DNA of 64,000 nucleotides from Epiperipatus broadwayi. Its lineage: Eukaryota; Onychophora; Udeonychophora; Euonychophora; Peripatidae. The DNA is taken from NCBI GenBank assembly GCA_028023455.1, contig JAQFVV010000012.1:11380499-11444498 (forward strand). Direction: 5' to 3'. The position numbers were made by a program, and so were the translations under genes. Each line of letters starts with the position of its first letter. The first letter of the stretch is position 1. This document shows positions 13,290-26,522 of the stretch, in pieces. A model generated the notes under the pieces. The model had not been told where the DNA came from, searched no databases, and was given only the letters and a program-made list of their open reading frames with translations.

Positions 13290-14414
13290 TTAACATTTAA
13301 ACATATAAATGGAACAATAACTTATCATCATTACTGTTAATAATAAATTTCATATTTTCCAAAAAGTTGTTTTATCTAAATAATTGAAATATAATATTGT
13401 ATTTTTTTTTTTTTTTTGAGTCCTTAATAGTGTTCAGAATTGTTTTGTGAATTTTCTGCTTGAGTTCTATAGTATATGTATTTATATAATGCAAATTTGT
13501 TTTTGAAATTAAAAGATAATCTTACTTTAAGGGAATAGTATATAATAAAGATGTGAGTAATACAGTTATAATTTAAAAGATGATCTCACTCAGTGAATTA
13601 CCTACTGTTTTTATGGAATGCAGTTGACATTAAATATGGTCATCAAATATGGTGACACAGATGCATTAAGTAACTTTTCTTTATATATTATTGTATTTTG
13701 GAATATTTTTATAATATGACATATTGTTGCAATATAGTTTCTATCACTGAATATTGAATTATAAGCCTCTTGAGAAATTTTAAAACATCCTATATTTTAA
13801 AACATGAGATATTTTAATTATGGGAACCAGTAAATATATTCTAAATATTCATTTCACAAAAGGAAAAAATCAAGGTATGGATAATGAATAATATGTCATT
13901 TAATTATTATTGAAATTTATTTTATGTTGAATATCATATATATTTTATAAATTGAATAGTTCAAGACTATGTCAGGTATTTTATTTATTTATGAGATACC
14001 ATCTTCACTAGCTGTTTTCATCATTTCATTTTATATGCATAGTTGCTAGTCTGAATAATAACAGAATATTAGTATTAAAACAAGTAGTTGATTCATATGC
14101 ATGTCATGTCAAAACACATCTAGTTTAATAATTGTTATTTAACAATATAGTTAATACAAAACCTATTAAGCATTTTATATAAAGGGATTGGAGAATGAAA
14201 ATTCCTGAATATGAAATTACCTTGATATTGATTTTTTATAAGTGTAAATCCTATATATTTGATTAAAAGTAGAATTAATTTTTAAATAATTTAAGATTCA
14301 CTTAAATATCTTGAAATAATAGAAGTAAAGTTATAAAATCAAAAATATTATGAAAGACAATAATCAAAAGAGAGAAAATAGATAAAGAGTGTAAGGAGTA
14401 ATTGTACATATTAT

Positions 14415-14471
14415 CACATGATCACCATCTCATACTAGCACATTATTGTTGTATGGAGAGTTTTGCCTTTG
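14415..14471 (+). mobile_element. 57-bp minimal relic of hammerhead foldback family 1
   Basis: The sequence begins CACATGATCACCATCTCATA and ends GGAGAGTTTTGCCTTTG, matching the two ends of family 1. A 12-bp direct repeat, TGTACATATTAT, flanks it (14403-14414 and 14472-14483). No ribozyme remains. It is useful because it defines both element ends and the type of target duplication. Confidence 0.75.
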
Positions 14472-14483
14472 TGTACATATTAT

Positions 14484-17380
14484 ATTATAAGGTATTCATG
14501 TATTAACTTAATGTTATAGTAAAATTATTTATATATAATATTTACAATTACTTAAGTATTATTTTATAAATAAGTAATAAGAGTTCAAACTTTATTACAG
14601 CTCAACCAAAATAACAGAGATAGAAATGAACTTATGATGGTATAGCATATTGTAACATCCATCCATAAAGAATAGTTATGTAATGTTCTAATTTTAGTTA
14701 TCATGTATTTAATTGTTTATTATAGATACTTAGATATGTAGGATTTATGTTAAGCATGAGTGGTGTTAGGGATGGTCAATTAGTTTATTTATCTTACTCT
14801 ACTTTTTATTATGATTTTGGCTGACATTTACTTGGATAAATTTCTAAACATAATTGATCCACTTTATAAGATATAAATCTTTGTATCGACATGTAATGTT
14901 TTGAAGTTATAATAAAGTAACAAAAAGTTTGCAAAAAATAGAAACTAGGATTAAATCAATACCTCCAGATCCTCATTGGCTGTGTGTTCAAAATATACTG
15001 TTTTCATGCTCCTCCATGCATATATCAGCAATAACATTCAAGATTAAAACCCATAAATCATACAATAAATATTTAAAATAGCCTCTAAGCAAGTATAAGT
15101 TATTTATATATTAAGTACCAGAGATATTCTATTATATATATATATATAATAATATTATTATTCGATGTCTGTATTTTTAAAGCAATATACATAATTATAT
15201 AACTGAATATTTGTAAATACAGTAATATATATATATATGTAGAGGGATAATGAGATAGGCTGGCTTGTCAATCTCAGATGGATGAACAGAGAAGTAATAA
15301 ATGAGTAAGTAAAGATATAAGTAGATGGGTGATTTGATAGATGAATATATACATACAGATATATGTATATTTATATTAATGTTAATTAAATGTCATGATT
15401 CTAGTCACCTTGTCAAAATTGCATTCTACTTAAAAAGTTAAAATAATAAACATTTACATTATTAGTTATTTTTTTGTATTAACACCCATTACTATTAGTA
15501 TACTAATTATGTGTATATGTAAGTTACAATGCAGTTAAGTATAAACATTAGTCTATATACATTCAAAGAAACTTAAATTGTTAGATGATTTAATCACATG
15601 ATTGGAAAAACATTTTTTCATTTCAAATAAAAATAATAAATTTGTATATACTTGAAAATATTATACTGGGAAAAATCAAAAGATGTAAAGTAATGAAATG
15701 TTTAAAAAGATAGTGGTAAATAATATTTTTCATAAATTTAAATTATATATTTTTAAACAATATTCTTTGATAAATTACCATTTATATGCTGTTTTATTAA
15801 TACAGTAGAATAACAATATTTTTAAATTTCTGCTATTCATTTTTGATATTATTATTATTAAGTGGCTTTTTTACATTAGGAAAAATTAATAATCTGAAAC
15901 ATTTGAAAATTAGGGTATCCAGCTTAATCTTGATCAACTGTATTTAAAATTTTTAATAGACACCATCATTAAAATTCATCAAAAAATTAATTCCAAATAT
16001 AAACTATTAGAAAAAAAAAATCTAAATTTTAAAATTAGAAGATTTAAATTTATCATTAATCACATTGTTCATTAGAAATGTGAAATACATGTCTAATTAG
16101 GCTTTGAAAATTAATAAGAAAAATTATGTTTACTGTGCAAAGTATTTATATACATCAATCTATAAAGATTCACACAAGTAAAAACTCTAGAAATTCAAGC
16201 GCTGTTGCAAAGTATTAAATGATCATAAATGAAATCTGTCAAGCAATATAATTCTTAAAAGTCATATATTTATTTTATTTTAAAATCTGCAAAATTGATG
16301 TTATATTTTAGATTAGCACACAGCAGAAACAAATATGATTCTAATTGTCAAGTTGAATTCAGTGAGTGGTTTCTATTGAAAAGATCAGATGATGAATTGT
16401 TTGTCAATAAAATAGTTGGTCTGAAAACTACATTTAAATTGAATACTACAACAAATTGTCACAACTGATCAAACCTGTCAACAATTACACAGCTATTTGT
16501 AATGCTGAAGATTTTTCTTTTTAAGAGTATGGAGTTCTTCATCATCACCATGGAATCAGGATTTATTTTGATGGCACAATGATTGTCTTGAATATTGTGC
16601 TTGTTCGTCAAATGTGATATTTTATTTTTTTCTAAATAAATTTCTAAAAAATAAAAGTATATACCACAAAATCTACAATTTTTGTATAGTTAGAATAAAA
16701 AATGAAAAGAAATATTACATAATTATAGAAGAAAGATTATTCAATGCAACAAAGCAATTTTTTTAAAAAAAATTCATTGTTGCCTTGAGTATAATAATAA
16801 AAGCATTACTAAGATGTAATGACTTAATCAAATACTTAACACTCAATGTTTTTAAAATCTTTATAGCACACTATCATCTTGTATACATTTTGGAATAATT
16901 GTGTACATATCATTTCAGATTATCAAATCACAAATTTAAAAATTATCCATAATGCCATATTTATTATAAAATTTAAATATTAATCAACTTTAAACAAAAT
17001 TGATAATATTTATGTAAAACATTTAACTAATTTTAATTCCTTATAGGAACCTTATCAAGATGTCTTCTTTTAATAAACACATGATAAATTATTCTATAAT
17101 AATTCCATCACATCATTTGAATTATAATACATTAAAAGTAATATATATATATATATCCCAGCCTTATTGTTTTTATTATTATATCAGATGGATTAATATA
17201 TTCAGTGCTGTAAACAGTGATTTATAACAATGTTAAAGTTTCACTGATAAAAAAAAATGGATATATAAACTGAAAAATAAAATAAAAGTCAGAAAATCTT
17301 CAGAATAATATTTTTTAAAAAAAATTCTTCCCAATAGGAAGAAATTTGCATGTGTTATCAGATTTGTTGAAAAAATTTGG
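14484..17380. other. AT-rich stretch without recognised gene
   Basis: Only TA-rich microsatellite-like tracts (for example near 15136, 15225 and 17140) and short random frames are seen. No repeat family from the rest of the window was recognised here. Confidence 0.55.
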
Positions 17381-17399
17381 ACTTTTTAGTATCTCATTG

Positions 17400-18770
17400 G
17401 TTTATCTTATAATGGTAGAGAGTATCACATCTGGATAATTATCTTGATATTAGAGAAATCAATATTGTGATCTGAATGCATGGCATGGAGTGACAGTACT
17501 GTGGCTGATAAATGTTTCTTAACTGCAATAACATTTTCATCTCTTCTAATGTTGATGTGATGATTGCTCATACCTACATAAGAAGTTTTACAAATGCTAC
17601 ATGAATTCTCATAAACTCCATCAATTGCAAAAGGAATTGAATCTTTATGTTGGTTATGGTGTTATTAATTTTTTGATAAGTAACATATGCTGTTTTTATA
17701 TTGCAACATTTTAGGATATGTTCAATACTGTTTGAAGTTCCTTTTATATAAGGAACACAAATCCTAATAATTGTTTTCTCTTTTTGTTTATTTTGATTGT
17801 TTTGAGCTTGAATTAAGAATTGGTGAATTACTAGCTAATAAAACACTATTTATAGGAATTATTTCTTTCAGATATCATTTATCTGACAGGTTAATTACTC
17901 TAATAAATTTTTTTGACTATTTAACTGATGATGAGATGAAAATTCTAAGTATCTGTCTGTGTGACTATTTTTTCTGTAAATGATAGATTAGTTTGTTTCC
18001 TGGTGATGCGTACATTAAGAAAGAAATGTTTTCCATCAGACTTTGTCTTCATTGTAAATTTAATATGAGGATGGATATTATTTAAATGTGAGAAAAAAAA
18101 TCATATAATTTATTTTTACCATTTTTCCAGATGATAAATGTGTGACCTATATATCTGAGTCAAATAAGAGATTTTGTTTTGATTCTAAAGCAAGAGTTTT
18201 TTTATACATTCCATAAATAAATCAGCTATTACTCCTGGGGTAGGTGAGCCCATAGGAGTACCAAAAGTTTGCTTATAATTTTGTCCATTGCATATGAAAT
18301 ATATGCTTGAAGGGCAATATTTAGCTAAGGTAATAATATGTTCTGGAAAATTACGATGTTGACAAATGGTGTTCAAATCTTTATCAATTGGAACATCTGT
18401 AAACAAAAAAACAACATTGAAGCCAATGAGAATATCATTTGTATTATTTTTTAATAGAAAAATAAAATACAGTATAGAGAGTTTTTATTATTTATGATTT
18501 AATAGATGGAATTGTATGATTTATTAAATGAGATAAATATCTAGCTAAAATGTGAATAGGAGATTCTATTGCACTTCCTATTAGATGAAGGGGAGTAGCT
18601 GCTTTGTGTATTTTTGAAAATTCATGGAATTTTGAAAAGATACAAGATTTTTCATGAAAAATTGTTTTATTTTTTATATCTTTTTCAATTGCTGATTTAT
18701 TAGTAATTGCTTTAGATGTTTTTTCTAAATAAGTAGTATGACGCTTTTTGATTTTTTTTTATACATTTTA
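17400..18770 (-). pseudogene. Penelope-like element: decayed reverse transcriptase plus GIY-YIG endonuclease
   Basis: Read on the minus strand, successive blocks in shifting frames follow the Penelope-like order. A finger block with KIHKAATPLHLIGSAIESP lies at about 18550-18620. It is followed by FTDVPID and then FGTPMGSPTPGVIADLFME (frame 18185-18406), which corresponds to the conserved 'F..NVPI' and 'G..MGS.LSP..AD..ME' region. Next is a thumb-like block HPHIKFTMKTKSDGKHFFL near 18010-18070. Last is a GIY-YIG-like block GVYENSCSICKTSYVGM with R residues after it (about 17535-17625). Multiple stops and frame changes show that it is dead. The combination of this RT type with a C-terminal GIY-YIG nuclease is diagnostic of Penelope-like elements. 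It is a plausible relative of the enzyme that mobilised the hammerhead elements nearby, though this copy could not do so. Confidence 0.85.
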
Positions 18771-19230
18771 TTATTTAGTAAAGTATATATTCAGAAAAAT
18801 ATAAACAAATGTATAAATATGGTTAAAAATTCAATACAATTTGATGCAAATTTGTCATTATTAGATTGATTGAAAACTTTAAAAATGTAATTAAAATAGT
18901 TTTATAGATTTGATTTATACACTGAAAAATTACAAATTAATATGCTTAATATATTATTATTTTTAATGTATTATAATTTGAATGATATGAATGGAGTTGC
19001 TATGGAATAGTTTGTCATGTGATTATTAAAAGGAGATATCTTTATAAGATTCCTATAAGGAATGAAAATTGTTTTGAAGTTTTAAATAAATTTATTCTTA
19101 AATTATCAATTTTATTAAGTCTGATAAATATTTTAAATATAAATATAATTAAATCAAGTATTATTAGTCAAAATAAAATTAGAAATTCACTACCAGTGGT
19201 TTCTCTGCCAAAGCAGACAATTTAAATTTG

Positions 19231-19355
19231 ATAAACAGAGCAAAACTCTCCATACAGTATTGTCACCTGTGCTAAACAGAGTAATCAATGGAGAGTTTTG
19301 CTCTGTTTATCAACAATTAATGTGCTAGTATAGGAAATGTGATCATGTGATTATT
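19231..19355 (-). mobile_element. Short copy of hammerhead foldback family 1, minus strand
   Basis: Reading the minus strand, the head AATCACATGATCAC at 19354 is followed by a short inverted repeat: 'AAACAGAGCAAAACTCTCC' faces 'GGAGAGTTTTGCTCTGTTT', with about 50 nt between them. A 12-bp direct repeat, AATTTAAATTTG (19219-19230 and 19356-19367), flanks it. The ribozyme-bearing part is absent. This copy shows that inverted pairing can involve only the terminal segment. Confidence 0.75.
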
Positions 19356-19399
19356 AATTTAAATTTGGTTATTGATTTAATTCTGAATTTATATTTCAT

Positions 19400-20900
19400 T
19401 TATTATGTTGACTAGTTTAACTTTTAACATTTGGTATATTATAATACTAGAATTGAACTCTGAATCTAAAGTCATTCTGCATTATAAATTGTTCAGCAGC
19501 ATATAATATTTTAAAATAGACTGCAAGAAAAAACACACACAATATAAGATAATCTAAATATTTGATTCTCCACAAGTGTGTCTATGTGCTTGTATAACTG
19601 AGTCAATATTTAGTTTAAAAACAAAATATTTAATAAAAAATTGAAATTTGATCAAATCCTAATAATAGTTTTTTTTCTTATCACAAGCAAAAGCAACATT
19701 TTTTTGTATATATGTGTAATTAGTAATGAGAATTAATTAAATTATTTAGATAATAGAAAATTTGTCTATACTTTGTTGTTTTTCATATAAGAATTTTGGA
19801 AATTATAAAATAATAAAAAGTATAATTTGTATTTCAAATAACAAACATATGCATGATTATACTGCGATAATAGTCAATAACAAAAGCCAATTAATTGCAA
19901 CTTGCAATACAGAAAGTTATTTGCTAAATGATGTCACTGGTTTCTCTATTATATGCTTTATAGGAAACAAACAAATGGCTAACTAACATTTTTAAATATA
20001 TCTGCTTGTCTCTTAAATCATGCAAATCCAGTCAGTATCAAAGATTGCTGTTTGAAGAATGTGTATGCCAAAAAAATTTGAACTAATAAGTTGACCCTTA
20101 GCCACTAACCACCATTGATGAATATCTAATCATCTACTTGTAAAATATGACTTTAAAAAAATGTAATTTTTTGCATTATCAAGAAGTCTGGATAAAAAAA
20201 AGAAATTTATCAAGGAAACAGTGAAACTCACAGATCAGAAAGCTGCAAGAAGTATATATTAACTATGATTAAAATCAAAGACAGTTATTTTAACAAAACT
20301 TTAAAAAAAAAAGTACATCATACTTTTATATTTGGGTATTTACTGTTTAGTAGCATTGTTTAATTTATTTTCAGTAGTTACTGTTTAATATTAATAGAAT
20401 ATACCCATTCATGAATTCATATTTTATAAATGTTAGACACATTTAATACTTTGTTTATATATATATTTATACAAGTAACATAATAACTATGTTTAATATT
20501 GTTGCTTTATATACATATATTGTTTGTAAATAATGTATTAGGGTTATATATAATTTATTTGTTAATTTGGGTGTGATTTTTGTTGGTGTTTTTGTTATTA
20601 ATATATATAAATAATTAAAACTTATCTTTACTATGCCGTTTTGATCTCATTTAATTATAAGTAATGATTCATCTTATCTTCAGAGAGACAAGTTCTCAGA
20701 TTGAATCTTTAGCTGGCATATGGTGATTGAATGGCAGCACATCCCAAATAGTTTTTTTTATAGGAATGTGGCATCCATATCTATTAATTAATTTATACAT
20801 GTATGGATATAAGGTATGACTGATTATCGAAATAAATGAAATAAAATTATATTTTGAGAGGATATAGCATTAAAACAATCACCAGTAATAACCATTCAGA
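19400..20900. other. AT-rich stretch without recognised gene
   Basis: No repeat family or coding similarity was recognised. A 74-codon frame at 19762-19986 has no domain and an AT-rich residue composition, and I do not treat it as a gene. Confidence 0.5.
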
Positions 20901-20907
20901 CATCATA

Positions 20908-21325
20908 CAAACTTATGGATTTGAATTAGTTTATAATGATTTTCCTGCCAAAATGGACAATTTAATTTTGACTGGTGAATTAATTGTGAAGTGGTGTATT
21001 TGGTTTATTCTATTGCTTTCTTAGTTTTTGACATTTATTTATATATATATGAACACATGTGTATGTGTTTATGTAAAGATTATTTCACTTTATGAAACCA
21101 TTGGAACATTACTCCAACTTGTGGATTTAAATTAGTTTATAATGATTTCCCTGCCAAAATGGACTTAATTTAATTTTGACTAGTAATTTAATTGTGAAGT
21201 GGTGTATTTAGTTTATTCTATTGCTTTCTTAGTTTTTGACATTTGATATATAAGAAAACTAAAATATGCACACACATGTGTATATGTTTATGTAAAGATT
21301 ATTTCACTTTATGAAACTTTGTGTA
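20908..21325. repeat. Direct duplication, about 208 bp x 2
   Basis: Two adjacent units share long stretches: 'TTAGTTTATAATGATTT' then CCTGCCAAAATGGAC, then GTGAAGTGGTGTATTT and TTCTATTGCTTTCTTAG, ending with ATGTAAAGATTATTTCACTTTATGAAAC. They begin near 20910 and 21118. Internal differences include a variable TA-rich microsatellite in the middle of each unit. No coding function is apparent. Confidence 0.85.
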
Positions 21326-21783
21326 GCATTTCATATGTGGACTAGCAAGCCAGGATTGATTAATCTATAATAGATTATTGATGTATTTAATATATTTCCA
21401 GATGTGTTGTGTGAGAAAAAGTTGTTCCAGATGTAGTAAATGATTTGTTGAAATAGAAAGACTTATAGTGTATAAGTTTGTTTATTAAATGATCTGCTTT
21501 CTGAAAATAAATGCATTTCCATAAACTAAAATACATATTGTTCATATGAAAGAAGCAGAATAAAAGCATTATATATCTATCTTGGAATAATATCGATGAT
21601 TTATATTTGTTCTATAGAAATTAAGATTGGGATTTAAAAAAATCAACACTCTTCCTTAAATGATTTGATGAAGAGTTGCAAACATTTAATGAACTACAAA
21701 TAAAATTCTTCATAAAAATTCTAAGGGCCATTTTTAGATATGAAATTAGTATTATAGTATAAATCTAAAAAATATGCCAATGT

Positions 21784-22130
21784 CTATTGGATATATACGG
21801 TACTTTTCAATTTGTGTTGGCATGAATAAAGAGCTAAATTAGCATCAAAATACAATTTGACTTTTGCAGTAATTTGTTCTGCCATATATTTTATACCTCT
21901 TAGTCTCTCTTTGAAAGTTTCATTATTCAGGAATTCATAAGTAGTTTGAACACTGTAAATGTCAGAATAGGGCCATGATCATTCTTTCAAAATTCATGGA
22001 TTCAATAACTTTCCATTTAAAAAAAGTATTAAATGAAAAATTCATAAATTTAATGTGTTCTGCAATTAGATTATGGCAACTACTTTTTTATTTCATGTAT
22101 TCACTCAATCTTTTATACTTAGGGTTGTTG
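21784..22130 (-). pseudogene. Unassigned decayed coding remnant
   Basis: On the minus strand an open frame without a start runs from about 21966 to a stop at 21784 (for example RLRGIKYMAEQITAKVKLYF). It has balanced residue use unlike the AT-rich chance frames around it. In another frame immediately upstream (to about 22080) is LIAEHIKFMNFSFNTFF, as if joined by a frameshift. I do not recognise the family. A worn transposon or viral fossil is possible. On the opposite strand, 22190-22320 also reads somewhat protein-like (PKRSYKVFVAETAQVTLTVY) before a stop. Confidence 0.35.
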
Positions 22131-22499
22131 TTGCATAGTAATTTACATTTGTTATGCTACTGATGTGAATTCGAAAATTATATTTTAGTTTAAAATGGTT
22201 CCAAAATCAAAGTAATAATGGTAGCCATTCTGCTAAACCTAAAAGAAGTTATAAAGTTTTTGTTGCTGAAACTGCTCAAGTTACATTAACAGTATATGAT
22301 AAAAATTGAGTAAAAACTGAAAAGCAGTTAAATTTGTGGATAAATAATATCGGCAACAATAATGTTTTAATAGTAGCATATTGTGTCATCAGAATTAGTA
22401 AATGCAAAGACTTTAAAAGGAAAAAATCCTTTAAGCAGTAAATAACACATTATGTCAAAGAGTATTGAATTTATACAAACATTTTAGCAAAGAATCCAT

Positions 22500-23870
22500 T
22501 AAATGGGGGAGGGGGCACTAAGCCATTTATAGCAAGTAAGCTATGATTGCATATTTTTGCATTTGATTATTATTAATTTTCATTACAAGAAAAGGAATAG
22601 TAATTTTTATTTTTCTAAAGAAAGTGATTGAGTAAATCTATTTATATACATATTTATCTAAATTTGAATAAAATGCCATTTATACATGTTAATATGCTTT
22701 ATCTCTAGCTTTCTCATTTTATTATTCCACTAGTGACTTTTTCATAATAGCATTAATTTATTTTGTTAATTACTTTTGATAAATTATTAATATATGCAAT
22801 TTTAAAATTAAATTGTATCATAAATTATATGTATAAATGTTTAAAATATGGGTGTTTTATGTATATGTTAGAATGTATATTAACACGAATAATCTTGAGT
22901 AATCAGAGATTATTAGATGCATTTACACCTCTATTCTCAGTCCATTTCCTAAATTCTGCCTTTAATCTTGAGGTCAGAATTCAAAATTTAAAGGAATGCA
23001 GTTATGAATTTGGCTTCATTTTTAATTTGATTTTATTTAAACACCTAAAATTCAAATCAATCTAAGACTCTAAACCCAAGCTAATTTTCTTGAATATTTA
23101 TATAGATCTAAATCTAGTTAGGTATCTAAATATTTTAATATCATCATTTCTTCAGAAAATGGTCTACGGATGGAGATTTAAATGCATGTGGCAATCATTA
23201 ATTACTCAAGCTTATGGTAAATGACACTAGATTGAAGAGCTACTCCTATCTTATCATATTTTATAAATTGGGGAGTTAAGTGATTTGTTTTATTTAACAT
23301 TCCTAGCCAGATGAATGAAATGCCTAAGAATTATTAAAAAAACTGACATTGAAGAACTGAGAACATTAGAATATATTGATACTAAATTATAGTCATATAC
23401 ATATAACTATTCAAGCAGGTTTATTTCACTTTTAAATTTCAGGCTTATTTGAAATTTTGTCTTTAGCTTGATTGATAAAATAAACTTAAACTTGATGTTG
23501 GATGCATAATTTTATTCCTTTCCACTGAGAATCTTAAATTTTGGGTTAAAAATTGTTTCACACTCATGATTGTGTTGTTGGTGCATTGTCATACAAAAAC
23601 TACAACCCACTTTCCCACAGCATCATGCAAAACACTTCAGAACTTGTAGATAAAATGTCTGATTATTATATGGTTCTAGACTTAATAGCTGCTCATGTTT
23701 TCAGATTTATTTTATACAGGGAATGCTATTATCCACAATTTCCAGTATCCACTCAAAAGCTTGGAACCCATGTAACATTGATATTGTGATTATGTTGAAT
23801 GTAATGCTGAAAATGTTTATAACAGTCTGCAAAAAAAAAAGATAATATATTTTTTGATAAATCTAAAAAT
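22500..23870. other. AT-rich stretch without recognised gene
   Basis: No supported feature. Open frames at 22763-23065 and 23553-23789 have no recognised motif, and the second begins with TTG. Confidence 0.5.
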
Positions 23871-23885
23871 GTCAGATTATTTTAA

Positions 23886-24302
23886 GCCAATAAACATCGC
23901 ATGACCACTATTTCTTTTGCTTGCTCTTAACTGTTATTAAAACAGGCAAAACTATATGTATTGTGACTCAGTACAAGCCAGAGTAATCAATGGATGCCAG
24001 AAGGCTTATGCACAAAATCCCCATCTAATGCCTACTCATCTAATATCCCCAGACTAGTTTCTGGCTGTGGCCTTCATCAGTGAGGAGCTTTGGATCTGAG
24101 AGCACTGCAGTTAGGATCTAGCTGCAGCACTCTCAGATCCAAGCTCCTCATTGATGAAGGCCACAAGCCAGAGATTAGCCTGGGGATATTGGATGAGTAG
24201 GCACTAAATGGGGATTTTATGCACAAGCCTTCTGGAATTTATTGATTACTCTGGCTTGCACTGACTCACAATGCATATAGAAAGTTTTGCCTATTTTAAT
24301 GA
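23886..24302 (+). mobile_element. Hammerhead-bearing foldback element, family 1
   Basis: It has a head CATCGCATGACCACTATTTC, then arms of about 174 bp (23937-24110 and 24126-24299) that meet around AGGATCT, and ends GTTTTGCCTATTTTAATGA. Direct repeats of 13 bp flank it (CAGATTATTTTAA at 23873-23885 and CAGATTATTCTAA at 24303-24315, one mismatch). The left arm encodes an intact-looking hammerhead on the minus strand. The right-arm copy on the plus strand is mutated (TTGATGA and GAGA). No protein is encoded. Confidence 0.85.
24047..24085 (-). ncRNA. Type-I hammerhead ribozyme-like motif (family 1, left arm)
   Basis: Minus strand: stem I CCTCA (24085-24081) pairs with TGGGG (24051-24047) with one U-G. 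Core CTGATGA lies at 24080-24074. Stem II is GGC/GCC with an A-A mismatch next to the core, and GAAA is at 24061-24058. Stem III is minimal (A-U and C-G with loop UA), and the cleavage triplet GUC ends at 24052. All core nucleotides are present. The plus-strand partner at 24146-24185 carries C3-to-U and GAAA-to-GAGA changes and should be inactive. Confidence 0.75.
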
Positions 24303-26446
24303 CAGATTATTCTAACAAAATGCAGATGTTTAATTTTCTTATTGGAAGTAAAAAAATTTTTTTTCTCCATTAAACGATAGGTTTACCCATTAAAATAATG
24401 TTTATTATTATTATAAATAAATTATTATTAAACAGATCATAAGGTTAATATATAATTTTTTATATTCAAGTAATTATATATATTGAGGGATTATAGAGTA
24501 ACAATTTAGACTCTCATTTTTTTTTTGGTGCAGATTGCTGTTATTACTATTATTAGAAACCATTGGCATAATCTATGACTAACCATATACATGTGGCATT
24601 TTTCCTATTCATGAAATTTCTAACATAATATCAAACTAATTTATAATAGGCATTTTAAAATTACTTTCTTTTGGATAATCCTACACATTGACACTCATTA
24701 CTAAATATAATGAAGCATTCACTATTGCATACTTATACAATATATAATAAAATTAACTGTGTTCAATAAGTAACCTTTTAATATAATTTGAAATTTAAAA
24801 AAAAAAAAGATTTATGAAGCTTTTACCATAAATGTTTCATTAAGTTATTAAGCAGTAAATGGTGATTTTAATTAGATTAATAATCTTGACATATATCATA
24901 ATATAAGTAGTTTCAAGACATATCACATTATTAACTTGTGAAATTAAAAGTAATTAATAAGGAAGGAAAAATGATATTAAAAATTGTTAACAGAAATTAT
25001 GCTATTTTAGGACTTATTTTTGTAATAAATCATAATAATTTATTACTTTGAAATAAATATAAAAAATATTTTGCCAGTAGATTTTTTGTTTTAAACATAT
25101 TTTTTTTAAAAAAACTTGATAGTTGTATATATTGGTATATTCTGTGTGATTTCAGGCAATGATGTATTTTACACATCTTTCCATATCACTTTCCTTTTGT
25201 GGATCATCATGTGAACTCTTCTTTTACTTTTTTATTATTATTATTAAGATCTATCATTATTATTAGCATTAATATTATTTAATTTTAAGATTTTTCTGTT
25301 TCAACTTAACGTCCTACCCCCCCCCAAGAAAAAATAAAACAAATGTATTTTTGTAATATTATCATAATAAGATATCCAGAAGTTTATCCAAATAAGGAAA
25401 ATTCAATTATGTTATTAAAGAATATGTAACACATTTTTAATTTTCAATTTTAAATAGTACAAAGACTCATTTCAGGAATAAAGCTGTTCTGTTGCAATTG
25501 TTGTCTTTTGAAATAGCTAGCAAGAACCCTCATGTGGTCTAAAAATTTTTATGATGGGCAAATTATCCTATGAGGCCTCATTGATATTCTCATCAATAAT
25601 ATAGTCAAAATCTTGAATGATTTAATGATCATATTTGATCTCGATTTAACTAAAATTTTTGTGTGTTTCAGTTCCCTTTCAATTTTTACTATATACAAGA
25701 ATGTCCATTTAATGTAGAATTTTATGCACTATGATTGATTTCAAATCACTTTCCATGATACTTTTGGAGTAAAATGAGTTAAATTTTTTTATCTTATGAT
25801 ATCACAGTGAACTGCATTTTTTTTAGCAATGATTGAAAACCAAAATGCCTTTCGTTTTCTTTATTTGATAATACATAATCCACTATTCTAAACTATTTAA
25901 CTTCATTTTAGATATAAAATAATCATGATTACTATACTAATACTTTTTTAGACTTTCCTCATCTCCTCTAAAACATTAGGAATAAAGCACACTAGACTAC
26001 TTTGTGATAAGACATCAAATCTTATATCTACATATTTTTTAAAAAGTTCTCTCAGTTTTTAGCTTTCATAAAGAATAAGATATTGACTTATAAAAATGTC
26101 AATATTAGAAATTATTTTTATATTTTAAGGATTTACTATATCTTTCATTGGCTCCACATTTATATTTATATCATAACTCTCTAACTTAATTTTTATCAAA
26201 AATTTCCAATTTCACTTTCTTAATTTTCATCAATTATTATTTTATTGGGAGATTGTTTACATATAAGACTCACTATTACCTTAAAAAAAAATTAAAAAAA
26301 GAATCATATATCACATGACTCCACTTCTTTTTTAAGCTTACAGGAAATAAACAATGGGCTTTGCTAATTGCTCAACAAGCTTTGAGATAAATGCTTAGCA
26401 AGAGAAAGCATTTAAAATATCTCTATCTGAAAACCACCACCCCCAT

Positions 26447-26489
26447 CCCCTGACCAATGGTTTCATGCTTTTGGCACTCCTCAGAGAGG
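26447..26489 (-). ncRNA. Type-I hammerhead ribozyme-like motif (family 4, left arm)
   Basis: Minus strand: stem I CCTCT (26489-26485) pairs with AGGGG (26451-26447). Core CTGAGGA is at 26484-26478, and position 7 is free in hammerheads, so G is acceptable. Stem II is TGC/GCA with loop CAAAA, and GAAA is at 26464-26461. Stem III ACC/GGU has loop AUU, and the triplet GUC ends at 26452. This is the best-paired stem III in the window. Confidence 0.8.
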
Positions 26490-26522
26490 CACTAGGATCT
26501 AGTGTCTGAAGCTATCCTAGCA

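Noticed and set aside
17930-17965. CTGATGATGAGATGAAAATT as a hammerhead within the Penelope relic
   Set aside because: Stem II would be only about two pairs, and no cleavage triplet with a matching stem I strand follows.
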